A stretch of 18,161 bases of DNA from JACQMJ01 sp964373495 (GCA_964373495.1 CAYJUW010000014.1:1-18161); one strand, 5' to 3'; shown: positions 1 through 6,912, counted from the first letter of the stretch. Program-made: numbers and translations. The notes: generated by a model from the sequence alone, not told the origin.

Positions 1-11
1 GGACCAAACCT

Positions 12-1067
12 TCAAAACGGTCCCCGGAACTCAACCAACTCCGGCGCGAGCTCCCCGGACGGCATCCATATCTGCCGGTTCCCGTTTACCAATGCATGGG
101 CGCGGCTGGCAATGGTCTCGGGGTTGGGGTAGAAGAGCCGCTCCAAGCTCTTGGTCGGCGGGCAGACCACCGGCTCATACCCGAGGCGGCCGACGCGAAG
201 CTCGCGCTCCCCCTGCAGGCGCTCGACGGCCTGCGAGAGAATCTCGGCCGTCGCCCCGCAGTTGGTCCAGGCAGTATCCACCACGAGGAGCCGCCCGGTT
301 TTTCGCACCGATGCGGCAATGCTCTCAATATCGAGCGGCACCAAACTGACCGGATCAATGACCTCGGCCGAAATTCCCGCCTCGGCCAGATGCCGGGCGG
401 CGCGCAGGCACTCCACCGCCATGTAGGAAATGCCGACGAGCGTGACATCGGATCCCGGCCGGAGGATGCGCGCCTTGCCAAAGGGCACCATATAGGCCTC
501 GGGCGGCACATGCCCTTTGCCGAAATGGAGCATGCGCTGCTCGATGAACATCACCGGGTTCGAATCGCGGATGCTCGCGATGAGCGCGCCCTTGGCATCG
601 TAGGGCGTAGAGGGCGCAACCACTTTCAAGCCGGGGAGATGCATGAAAAAGGAGTGCAAGCCCTGCGAGTGCTGGGCGCCCTGGCCCCAAGAACGGCCGA
701 TGACCGAACGGACGACGATGGGCACGCTAATCGATCCACCGTACATGTAGCGGGCCTTGGCCGCAATGTTCACGATCTGGTTCATGGCCAGCATCACGAA
801 ATCCATCCGGATGTGGACGTGGATGGGCTTGAGCCCGGCCAGCGCGGCCCCGATGGCCAGGCCAGTCATGGCATCCTCGGAAAGCGGCGTATCAAAAACC
901 CGCTCGCGGCCGAACTTTTTATGCAGGTCTTTGGTCGTGCCCCACGTGCCCTTGAAGTCATCCACGCCCATGCCAAAGAGAATCACGGAGGGATCGCGCT
1001 CCATCTCCTGTTCGGTGGCTTCGCGCAGGGCCTCGGCGTAGGTAATGATGCGTTCGGGAGTATCCAT
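12..1067 (-). CDS. E1 beta-like subunit of a thiamine-diphosphate 2-oxoacid dehydrogenase (transketolase-like)
   Basis: About 351 residues. The protein has the transketolase-type pyrimidine-binding domain followed by the C-terminal transketolase domain of pyruvate/branched-chain 2-oxoacid dehydrogenase E1 beta subunits: an N-terminal ITYAEALREATEQEM stretch, the FDTPLSED segment holding the glutamate expected to activate thiamine diphosphate, and the MNQIVNIAAKARYMYGG segment typical of E1 beta. I start it at the ATG at 1067 (MDTPERI); an in-frame ATG lies at 1073 and a GTG at 1121, but residues before MDTPERI look non-conserved and partly derive from a hairpin at 1115-1136. No clear Shine-Dalgarno. 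Its partner E1 alpha is upstream on the same strand, but about 505 bp of repeats separates them, unusual for subunits that are normally adjacent. No E2, E3 or lipoyl domain is visible, so it may work in sugar tailoring rather than in central metabolism. Fold certain, substrate unknown. Confidence 0.9.
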   Translation of the reverse strand: MDTPERIITYAEALREATEQEMERDPSVILFGMGVDDFKGTWGTTKDLHKKFGRERVFDTPLSEDAMTGLAIGAALAGLKPIHVHIRMDFVMLAMNQIVNIAAKARYMYGGSISVPIVVRSVIGRSWGQGAQHSQGLHSFFMHLPGLKVVAPSTPYDAKGALIASIRDSNPVMFIEQRMLHFGKGHVPPEAYMVPFGKARILRPGSDVTLVGISYMAVECLRAARHLAEAGISAEVIDPVSLVPLDIESIAASVRKTGRLLVVDTAWTNCGATAEILSQAVERLQGERELRVGRLGYEPVVCPPTKSLERLFYPNPETIASRAHALVNGNRQIWMPSGELAPELVEFRGPF

Positions 1068-1278
1068 GGACATCAAGAATATCGAGGCTATCTCAAAAAT
1101 GAAAATCTTCGGTAACCGCACCGCACGCGGTGCGGTATATGATTTTGAATGAGATCCCTCGCCACGCTTTCGGCGGGACTCGGGATTATTGTCCCGTAAC
1201 TTCCGCGACCAAAGGGAGCGTTGAAGTTACGCGGATCCCGTACCGCCCGAACTGACGCCTCGGCGAGCCACTGACGCT

Positions 1279-1341
1279 GGTTCGCGGAAGTACGGGATCG
1301 CGCACCCTAACCTCACTTCGTTCGGGATGGTGCGGTGATTT
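1279..1341 (-). repeat. 63-bp repeat, left copy (inverted relative to 17898-17960)
   Basis: Read on the minus strand this begins AAATCACCGCACC and ends CCGCGAACC. Aligned by eye to plus-strand 17898-17960 it has the same length with 3 mismatches in 63. Similarity continues beyond it, where both copies carry CAGTTCGGG followed by GTACGGGATC, although the intervening loops differ. The two copies face each other across 16.6 kb. Confidence 0.9.
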
Positions 1342-1354
1342 GTTCCCGCCATTC

Positions 1355-1385
1355 ACCCCGTTAGAAACGGAGTTTCTAACGGGGT
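1355..1385. repeat. CCCCGTTAGA palindrome, copy 1
   Basis: A perfect 14-bp stem, ACCCCGTTAGAAAC (1355-1368) with GTTTCTAACGGGGT (1372-1385), around a 3-nt loop. No T-run follows on either side, so it is not a classical intrinsic terminator. It is the shortest member of the family also found at 3721-3798, 8926-8987 and 16341-16444. Confidence 0.9.
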
Positions 1386-1482
1386 TCATCCGCGGAGACG
1401 GGGCGTTTGCCTCCGGCAAAGCGCCTCGCGTCTGGCCCGCCCAGCGGCGCGGTATTCTGGCGGACAAACAATAATTTTATTG

Positions 1483-1542
1483 CCTGAGCTTGTCGAAGGC
1501 ATACAAATGGTAAGCCCAAAGTAGTCCTTCGACCAGCTCAGG
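1483..1542. repeat. Inverted pair of CCTGAGCTTGTCGAAGG-type repeats
   Basis: CCTGAGCTTGTCGAAGG (1483-1499) faces CCTTCGACCAGCTCAGG (1526-1542), a 17-bp stem with one mismatch and a 26-nt loop. It lies about 30 bp downstream of the E1 alpha stop (minus strand). As I recall, this motif is a widespread interspersed repeat in many environmental bacterial genomes. A third copy lies inside the dioxygenase gene at 14884-14906. Confidence 0.85.
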
Positions 1543-1572
1543 AACTATTTTTTTGAAATTTTGAGATGGGTG

Positions 1573-2526
1573 CTAGGCGTCGGCAAAAAGGTCGGCGTAG
1601 AGCTCGCCGGGTTCCGGGAACGGGCTTGATTCGGCAAAGGCGAAGGCCGCCTCGATTTCGGACTCCACCTCGCGCTCAATTTCCTTGCGCGCCTCGGGTT
1701 CAAGCGTCTCCCCCACCCGCCGCACCGGATCGCGCCGGAACCACGGCTCGGCCTCATCGCGGCTCCGGTACCCGGCGTGGAAATCATCGTTCGGCCCGAC
1801 GTGTTCCTTCCAGCGGTAGGTTAGACATTCAAAGAACTTCGGGCCGGCATGGGTTTCCCGAAGTTCGGCTGCGGCGGCGGAGACCTTTTCGTACAGTTTG
1901 AACACATCGTCGTCGGCCAGCTGTTCGGCCGGCATGCCGTAGGTCCGGGCGCGCTCGACGATATTGGGCTGGGGCTGACGATCGCGCTGGCGGGAATGGA
2001 TGGCGTAGAAGTTATTCTCGCAGATGAAGATGACCGGAACTTTTTTCAGCGCCGCGAAATTCATGCTCTCATGCCACGCCCCCTCGTCCACCGCGCCGTC
2101 GCCGAAAAAGCAGGCCACCACCCGCGGCTCTTTCCGGAGCTTCAGGGCATAGGCATAGCCCACAGCATGCGGGATGCCCGTGGCCACCACGGCCGAGGTG
2201 CCCATCATGCCGGCCGAAACATCAATCAAGTGCATGGAACCGCCTTTACCCTTGGCAATGCCCGTGGCCTTGCCGTAAAGCTCGGCGATCATGCGCTTCA
2301 AATCGCCGCCCTTAGCCAGGTAGAGAGCGTGCGAGCGGTAGGTGCCGAAGACCACGTCTTCCGGCCGGAGGGCTTCGCACACGCCGACGGACACCGCTTC
2401 CTGGCCAATGGAAAGATGCACCGGACTCTGAATTTTGTCCGTGGGGTAGACCCGCGCCACTTCTTCCTCCACGCGCCGGATACGGTAGAGGGAGCGGTAG
2501 AATTTTTCGGCGAGTTCGGGAGACAT
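1573..2526 (-). CDS. E1 alpha-like subunit of a thiamine-diphosphate 2-oxoacid dehydrogenase
   Basis: About 317 residues. It has the thiamine-diphosphate/Mg-binding motif of E1 alpha subunits: GDG in FFGDGAVDEGAWHESMN, then the distal asparagines in FICENNFYAIH. The early segment YRSLYRIRRVEEEV and KGKGGSMHLID are also typical. I start at ATG 2526 (MSPELAEKF); the longer reading to 2598 overlaps the preceding gene and adds 24 atypical residues. The start lies 8 bp after the stop of the GT75-like gene, which suggests co-transcription. With the E1 beta gene at 12-1067 it should form an alpha2beta2 enzyme that decarboxylates a 2-oxoacid and passes on the acyl unit. No acyl-carrier E2 is present in the window. 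Within a nucleotide-sugar cluster, transfer of a two-carbon unit to a keto-sugar is a reasonable but unproven role. Confidence 0.92.
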   Translation of the reverse strand: MSPELAEKFYRSLYRIRRVEEEVARVYPTDKIQSPVHLSIGQEAVSVGVCEALRPEDVVFGTYRSHALYLAKGGDLKRMIAELYGKATGIAKGKGGSMHLIDVSAGMMGTSAVVATGIPHAVGYAYALKLRKEPRVVACFFGDGAVDEGAWHESMNFAALKKVPVIFICENNFYAIHSRQRDRQPQPNIVERARTYGMPAEQLADDDVFKLYEKVSAAAAELRETHAGPKFFECLTYRWKEHVGPNDDFHAGYRSRDEAEPWFRRDPVRRVGETLEPEARKEIEREVESEIEAAFAFAESSPFPEPGELYADLFADA

Positions 2527-2534
2527 ACCTGCGG

Positions 2535-3674
2535 TTAGACGCGTGCGAGCGCCGGAATTTTTTGGCCAGCTGCGACCCGATTGCAGACGCCCTGCCAAAC
2601 CAGATACTCTTTAAAGAAATTTTCCATCATGCTCCGCCCGGCCTCGGAAAGGCCCGCTACCTCGGGCAGCCGGCGGAGCGCTCCGGAAAGGAGCTCAGCC
2701 AAGGCCTCAAGGTAGGTCGGCTGGGTTAAAGGAATGGAACGGAGGAGTGCGGTAAACTGGTCCGCGGCCCGGATGTTCACGAGCTCCCGATCAAGATCCT
2801 CCCAGAGATCGTGAGGGTTCCGCACCTGTCGGACCAGCGGATGGCCGAAGGATACGACATCGCCCATGTGCTCCACCAGCCGGCAGACGACGTAGCTGGC
2901 CCAGATGTCGGCGTTCCGGCCGGTTGAGGGCGGGGCAAAGTAGATCGGGATAAAATCACCGGCGTAGGCGGCATTTTGGTCATTAAACGAAGACCAAGTG
3001 CCCGGGGCCAATCCGAAATTCGGGCTCCACTCCGGGCGCATGCCGGTCACGCGGATCGGCCAGAAGAGGCGGCTAACGGCATCCACATCCGGATCCTCAA
3101 GCACGAGGCCACTATTCAGTACCACGCGCCGCGACTGCGATGCAATGCGGTGCGGCGGCGAGGACGGGCTCCGCTGCCCCCACGGGAAACCCCGCGGATA
3201 AATGGGAAGATTCCGTTCCTCAACCACGGCGGCGTAGGGATTGAACCAGCCGCTCTGGCTCGAAACAAGCTTGAGCTCGGGCGAATGGCCGACGATGCCG
3301 TGGGCGCCGACAAAGTCAATGTCCGTGGGAAAATTATCGTCGTCAACCAGAATCAGCGTATCACAACCCTCGCGCCAGGCCAGGAACCCGCCAAGCAGTT
3401 TCCGGATGCCGGAATTGCGGGGCACGAGTGCTGAGAGCTCGGGATAGGGTGCGAGCGCCTGCTCCTGCAGGGCGAGGTTAAGGTAGGCAACGGGAATCCG
3501 GTATTGCTCGGCAAGGCCTTGGCAGTACGGCCCGGCTTGGACCGGGGTTTTCACGTCGCCGATCACGGTGATGGCGACATCCTGCTCGTGCCGGTGGCGG
3601 ACAATATTCTTGGCGATATCTTCCAGGAACACCGGCATCCGAATTGTGGTCGTGACAATGGCGGTCTTGGGCAT
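2535..3674 (-). CDS. GT75/STELLO-like (reversibly glycosylated polypeptide-type) glycosyltransferase
   Basis: 379 residues. The N-terminal half looks like a GT-A nucleotide-sugar fold: a TAIVTTTIRMP start, GDVKTP at residues 39-44 and a DDD metal-binding motif (ILVDDDNFP, residues 111-113). The C-terminal half keeps spaced features I associate with plant UDP-arabinopyranose mutases/reversibly glycosylated polypeptides and STELLO proteins: PRGFPWG near 160, VLNSGLVLEDPDVDA near 185-199, and NADIWASY (254-261) followed by a histidine/asparagine segment, FGHPLVRQVRNPHDLW. It could be a glycosyltransferase or a nucleotide-sugar mutase; the sequence alone does not decide. It starts at ATG 3674 with no evident Shine-Dalgarno, 86 bp after the Gmd-like gene, and most of that gap is a nested palindrome. 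Confidence 0.65.
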   Translation of the reverse strand: MPKTAIVTTTIRMPVFLEDIAKNIVRHRHEQDVAITVIGDVKTPVQAGPYCQGLAEQYRIPVAYLNLALQEQALAPYPELSALVPRNSGIRKLLGGFLAWREGCDTLILVDDDNFPTDIDFVGAHGIVGHSPELKLVSSQSGWFNPYAAVVEERNLPIYPRGFPWGQRSPSSPPHRIASQSRRVVLNSGLVLEDPDVDAVSRLFWPIRVTGMRPEWSPNFGLAPGTWSSFNDQNAAYAGDFIPIYFAPPSTGRNADIWASYVVCRLVEHMGDVVSFGHPLVRQVRNPHDLWEDLDRELVNIRAADQFTALLRSIPLTQPTYLEALAELLSGALRRLPEVAGLSEAGRSMMENFFKEYLVWQGVCNRVAAGQKIPALARV

Positions 3675-3720
3675 AGGCGTACGACGGGTGGCGCGGCGAT
3701 CACTCCCGATGGGGGATGAA

Positions 3721-3798
3721 CCCCGTTACAACCCGGCCCTTGCCCCGTTAGATCTTGGGTCTAACGGGATGAAGCCGGGGCGTCCGGTTGTAACGGGG
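3721..3798. repeat. Nested CCCCGTTA palindromes, copies 2 and 3
   Basis: The outer element has perfect 13-bp arms, CCCCGTTACAACC (3721-3733) and GGTTGTAACGGGG (3786-3798). Inside it, at 3743-3768, sits a second palindrome with arms based on CCCGTTAGA and TCTAACGGG. The inner copy provides the TAG stop codon (3761-3763, minus strand) of the Gmd-like gene, whose last ~11 codons lie within the outer element. Confidence 0.9.
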
Positions 3799-4867
3799 CA
3801 AACTCAGCCGGCGCGCTCGACGCGGCGCGCGTTCGCGGCGCTGGGAAGGGAGCGGCGCCCGTACTCCCGGAGCGCGCCAGCGCCGCCTCGCGCGCTACCG
3901 CCTGGCGCCAATAATCGAGGAGGTAGCCCACGCTTTCCTCAAAGGAATACTTCGGTTTCCAGCCGGTGGCCTGGACGAATTTATCAATGTTGGGCACGGA
4001 GAACGACACATCGGCCGGCCGGAGCAGGGCCGGGTCAACGCGGGTCCGGACGGGAACCGCGCTCCGAGAAATCAGGAGATCTAAAAATTCGCCGATGCGG
4101 ATGGGAGTGGTTGAGCCGATGTTATACACCTCCCCGGGCTGGCAGTAAAAAATGGCCTCCCAGTAGGCCCGCATGGCGTCGCGCACGTCCAAGAGCGAGC
4201 GGACGGAATCGAGATTGCCGTGCACCAGCTCCTCGGCCAGGCCGTACTCGATCCGGGCCACCTGGCGGGCAAAGGAGGTGGCAAAGAGATCGGTGCGCCG
4301 CGGGTTGATGTAGGAGAACATGCGCGTGCGGATGATCGGCATGCGGTAGGAAAGGAAGTACACCCCGCCCAAGAGGTCCTGGGTCGTTTTCGAAACGGCA
4401 TAGGGATTGACCGGACGGAGCGGGGCCTCTTCGGTGATGGGCGTGCTGCCGGAGCGCGTCTGCCCGTAGACCTCGGCCGTTGAGCAAAGCTTGATAATGG
4501 GGTCGAGCCCGGCATGCCGGACGGCTTCAAAGAGGTTCACCGTGCCCAGGACATTATTCGAGATGACGCTGGCCGGAATTATGAACGAGGCCCGGACATT
4601 GGCATGGGCGGCCATGTGGAAGATGACATCCGGCCGCACCAAGGCGAGCACCGAGAGGATGGAGCCGAAATCCATGAGATCGCACTCATGCACGGTGATG
4701 CGCTCGGCAATGGAGCCGAGGTTATCCTTGGTCGTTGAGTGCCAGCGCGAAATGCCGTGGACCGCGACGGCCGGATGGTGCGCGACGATGTATTCGGCCA
4801 GGTAACTCCCGCCCGCGCCGCCAATGCCGGTGATGAGGACCCGCCGGATATCAGGAGATGTATTCAT
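3761..4867 (-). CDS. GDP-mannose 4,6-dehydratase-like SDR, possibly a GDP-heptose 4,6-dehydratase
   Basis: 368 residues, extended short-chain dehydrogenase/reductase. It has the Rossmann motif GIGGAGG (14-20), the catalytic set STAEVYG (129-135, Thr/Ser and Glu of the dehydratase type) and Y156xxxK160 (YAVSK). The MFSYINPRR segment (183-191) matches the NHESPRR region that marks Gmd enzymes. Family members such as DmhA/WcbK/DdahA dehydrate GDP-D-glycero-D-manno-heptose to GDP-6-deoxy-4-keto-heptose; with hddA, gmhA and gmhB just upstream, that substrate is more likely than GDP-mannose, though I cannot distinguish them. The usual fold ends near WRQ; a further ~45 residues rich in Ala, Arg, Ser and Pro follow, encoded by palindromic DNA, with the stop codon inside a repeat. 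The start at ATG 4867 lies 26 bp after hddA. Confidence 0.85.
   Translation of the reverse strand: MNTSPDIRRVLITGIGGAGGSYLAEYIVAHHPAVAVHGISRWHSTTKDNLGSIAERITVHECDLMDFGSILSVLALVRPDVIFHMAAHANVRASFIIPASVISNNVLGTVNLFEAVRHAGLDPIIKLCSTAEVYGQTRSGSTPITEEAPLRPVNPYAVSKTTQDLLGGVYFLSYRMPIIRTRMFSYINPRRTDLFATSFARQVARIEYGLAEELVHGNLDSVRSLLDVRDAMRAYWEAIFYCQPGEVYNIGSTTPIRIGEFLDLLISRSAVPVRTRVDPALLRPADVSFSVPNIDKFVQATGWKPKYSFEESVGYLLDYWRQAVAREAALARSGSTGAAPFPAPRTRAASSAPAEFAPLQPDAPASSR
3835..3886. repeat. Inverted repeat inside the 3' tail of the Gmd-like gene
   Basis: GCGGCGCTGG (3835-3844) is complementary to CCAGCGCCGC (3877-3886). It encodes part of the low-complexity Ala/Pro/Arg tail beyond the conserved dehydratase domain, which suggests that repeat DNA lengthened the reading frame. 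Confidence 0.6.
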
Positions 4868-4895
4868 GCTTCATGCGTCTTGCTTCATGGGTCTT
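4868..4895. repeat. Tandem 14-bp repeat filling the hddA / Gmd-like junction
   Basis: GCTTCATGCGTCTT (4868-4881) is followed at once by GCTTCATGGGTCTT (4882-4895), one mismatch, then by a partial third unit (ACTTC). The two units make up the whole gap between the two genes and reach into the hddA stop codon (4894-4896). Confidence 0.85.
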
Positions 4896-5976
4896 ACTTC
4901 AGGCCAGCCCGTTCGGGACGTTGCCCCAAATGCGCCAGCTCCCGGAAGGGCTGGGGCGGCCGGGCCTCGCGCAGTTTTTCCTCTTGGGAATAATCGGCAT
5001 CGGGCTCAAAGTAAATGATCTGGCTCCCGGAAAATTCAAAGTTGAACGGCACGCGGATCAAACCGGCCAGTTTTTCGCGGATGCCGGGCTGGGCCTCGGG
5101 CGGCGCAAAGAGGAGCATAAAACCGCCGCCGCCGGCACCCAGGAGCTTGCCGCCGATGGCCCCGGCCGAACGGGCCGCCTCGTACATCTCGGCAACGTGG
5201 GAGTTGGAAACCAGCGGACTCAAGGCCTGCTTGGCCTGCCAGGCCTCATGCAGCAGCTCACCAAATTCATGGATGCCGCGGCGGCTGGCCAGGATCGCAA
5301 TCCCCTCCGTCACCATCTCGCTCAAACGCCGGAGCTCTTGCTCCTGATCCTGGAGGCCGTAGCTTGCGGCAATGGCCGAGGCGGTGCGCGCGACGCCGGT
5401 GTAGAAGAGCACGAGGTGCGACTCGAGCTCCTTGATCCGATCGCGCGAAAGGGTCATCGGCCGGATGGAGACCTCGTTATTGGCATGGAAGATGATGTGG
5501 TTCAGGCCGCCAAAGGCGGCCAGGACCTGATCCTGCGATCCCACCGTCTCCTTCAGGAGCTCCTGCTCCACGTAAATGCTCTCTTTAGCCAGATCACCCT
5601 TGGAAGGAATGTTCCCCTTCAGCGCATGGAGCGCATGCAGGAGTCCGACGGTAAAGGCCGAGGAGGAACCCATGCCGCTCCGGGCGGGGATATCGGCGTC
5701 ATGCTTAATGGCCACGCCGCGGTCAATGGCCAGGTACTTGAGGATCTGGCGCACCGCCGGGTGTTCAATCTCGTCAACGGAGCGGCAGTTCTCGATCTTG
5801 GAGTAGGCGACGCTGATCTTATGCTCGAAGAAAGGCGGCAGGTACCGGCAGGTGAGGTAGCAGTACTTATCAATGGTCGTGGCCAAAACCTGGCCGCCGT
5901 TGGAGCGGTACCAGGCCGGGTAATCAGTGCCCCCGCCGAAGAAGGAGACGCGGAATGGGGTACGGCTAATAATCAT
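4894..5976 (-). CDS. hddA: D-glycero-D-manno-heptose 7-phosphate kinase (GHMP family)
   Basis: 360 residues. HddA phosphorylates C1 of D-glycero-D-manno-heptose 7-phosphate in the cytoplasm, giving the alpha-1,7-bisphosphate used for GDP-heptose. The start MIISRTPFRVSFFGGGTDYP is characteristic of this family, the GHMP ATP-binding motif PARSGMGSSS is at 97-106 and the C-terminal GHMP motif GAGGGGF at 280-286. I start at ATG 5976 because the conserved N terminus begins there; a longer frame to 6039 runs through a hairpin and adds unrelated residues. A tail of about 30 residues after the usual end (near IIYFEP, 320-325) is unusual. The upstream neighbour is gmhA; the downstream neighbour is the Gmd-like dehydratase. 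No Shine-Dalgarno is evident; a TCCCGCT/AGCGGGA hairpin lies just before the start. Confidence 0.92.
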   Translation of the reverse strand: MIISRTPFRVSFFGGGTDYPAWYRSNGGQVLATTIDKYCYLTCRYLPPFFEHKISVAYSKIENCRSVDEIEHPAVRQILKYLAIDRGVAIKHDADIPARSGMGSSSAFTVGLLHALHALKGNIPSKGDLAKESIYVEQELLKETVGSQDQVLAAFGGLNHIIFHANNEVSIRPMTLSRDRIKELESHLVLFYTGVARTASAIAASYGLQDQEQELRRLSEMVTEGIAILASRRGIHEFGELLHEAWQAKQALSPLVSNSHVAEMYEAARSAGAIGGKLLGAGGGGFMLLFAPPEAQPGIREKLAGLIRVPFNFEFSGSQIIYFEPDADYSQEEKLREARPPQPFRELAHLGQRPERAGLK

Positions 5977-6174
5977 GAATTTATCTGCGATCCCGCTGGA
6001 AGCGGGAGATAAAGCTGCAAATTCGTGAACATCCGCCAATTTCGCGAAGGGAGAGGGATGATAGGACGTGGGAGCATACGAGCTATAATCCGCTTGCGAA
6101 GCGCCTGACCGAATAGGTCATCCCCAATGGGGTGCGGCACTTCGCCGCGTGAGACCTGGCGAACTTGGTGGGGG
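5977..6174. repeat. Hairpin-rich spacer between gmhA and hddA
   Basis: No gene. Consecutive small stem-loops occupy 6091-6148: CGCTT/AAGCG (6091-6103), TGACC/GGTCA (6106-6120), CCCC/GGGG (6122-6132) and GCGGC/GCCGC (6134-6148). Nearer hddA, TCCCGCT/AGCGGGA lies at about 5990-6006, and the same stem recurs at 18125-18139. The surrounding genes are probably co-transcribed, so these would be present in the mRNA. Confidence 0.75.
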
Positions 6175-6912
6175 TCATACGGCCGGCGTTTCGTTGCTGG
6201 GGCGCGCCTCAGGGAACAGCATCCGCTCCACGAGATCGCAGATGATGTGCTCAATGGCCAGGTGCGCCTCTTGGATGTAGGCCGTCCTCGCGCTCGGCAC
6301 GGCAATGGCAATGTCGGCCATGCCGGCGAGCGAGCCGCCCGCGCCAGCGAGCGCAATCGTCCGGAGGCCCATGGCCCGCGCCGTTGCCACCGCCTGGAGG
6401 ATATTGGGCGAAGAGCCGCTGGTGGAGATGGCCATGAGCGCGTCGCCGCGCTTCCCGAGGGCCTTGATCTGCCGCGAGAACATCTCTTCGAACATCTGGT
6501 AGTCGTTGGCAAACGCGGTCAGGAACGAGGTATCGGTGGTGAGCGCAAGCGCGGGCAGGGGGTCGCGGCGGAAACTTTTATCCAAGATGTTCGTAAACTC
6601 CGTGGCCAGGTGCTGGCAGTCGGCCGCGCTGCCGCCGTTGCCGCAAAGCAGGAGCTTCCCGCCGTTCCGGAATGAATGGGTAATGGCCTCCGCGGCCGTG
6701 ACCACCGCGCCCACCGCGCGGCCAGATGCCCGAACACCTTCCGGGTGGCCGGGATTCGCGGTCAGGGGCGCGCTGGCCGCAATCGCCGCCCCCGGCTCAA
6801 GATGCAGCGCCCCGCCGGCCATAGCCCGCTTCACCCGCGCGCTCTCCGCCAGGTGCAAAACGACCAGCCGATGGAACCTATCAGGGCTGCCGGGCATTTC
6901 TTCCGATTGCAT
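6175..6912 (-). CDS. gmhA: Sedoheptulose 7-phosphate isomerase with an N-terminal insertion
   Basis: About 245 residues against roughly 190-200 usual. GmhA converts sedoheptulose 7-phosphate to D-glycero-D-manno-heptose 7-phosphate, the first step of bacterial heptose synthesis. The SIS-domain features are present: CGNGGSAAD (90-98), a glutamate in LATEFTN (E105), STSGSSPN (163-170) and the QEAHLAIEH segment (H217). The extra length is between the first helix (LAESARVKRA, 21-30) and the second (AVGAVVTAAEAI, 66-77), where about 35 residues rich in Ala, Gly and Pro have no counterpart in the family as I know it. I start at ATG 6912; ATG 6897 is possible, and the frame to 7083 lies wholly over gmhB. 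The start overlaps the end of gmhB by 32 bp, which suggests translational coupling. Confidence 0.9.
   Translation of the reverse strand: MQSEEMPGSPDRFHRLVVLHLAESARVKRAMAGGALHLEPGAAIAASAPLTANPGHPEGVRASGRAVGAVVTAAEAITHSFRNGGKLLLCGNGGSAADCQHLATEFTNILDKSFRRDPLPALALTTDTSFLTAFANDYQMFEEMFSRQIKALGKRGDALMAISTSGSSPNILQAVATARAMGLRTIALAGAGGSLAGMADIAIAVPSARTAYIQEAHLAIEHIICDLVERMLFPEARPSNETPAV

Larger units (their letters stand above)
1085..1572. repeat. Gene-free block of stacked palindromic repeats between the E1 alpha and E1 beta genes
   Basis: I see no gene here; the small open frames have no recognisable content. It contains, left to right: a hairpin with arms ACCGCACC (1115-1122) and GGTGCGGT (1129-1136); two hairpins of the GATCCCG/ACTTCC family (1191-1289); one copy of the 63-bp sequence repeated at 17898-17960 (1279-1341); a CCCCGTTAGA palindrome (1355-1385); a hairpin around GTTTGCC/GGCAAAGC (1402-1425); a small palindrome CAATAATTTTATTG (1469-1482); and an inverted pair of CCTGAGC-type repeats (1483-1542). 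The block follows the E1 alpha stop, so it could affect transcript processing between the two subunit genes. Confidence 0.85.

Noticed and set aside
96..1115. Long plus-strand open frame opposite the E1 beta gene
   Set aside because: It is antisense to a clearly conserved gene; long opposite-strand frames are common in GC-rich DNA and its product has no recognisable motif.
1355..1385. CCCCGTTAGA hairpins as intrinsic terminators
   Set aside because: No T-run follows on either strand, and another copy lies inside an open reading frame.
1186..1467. 93-codon minus-strand open frame in the repeat block
   Set aside because: It is composed of the palindromic repeats themselves and has no Shine-Dalgarno or recognisable domain.
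4858..6012. 384-codon plus-strand open frame opposite hddA
   Set aside because: Shadow of hddA, whose GHMP motifs are intact on the minus strand.
6084..6089. Perfect TATAAT on the plus strand
   Set aside because: No plus-strand gene follows and no -35 is well placed; it lies within the hairpin-rich spacer.
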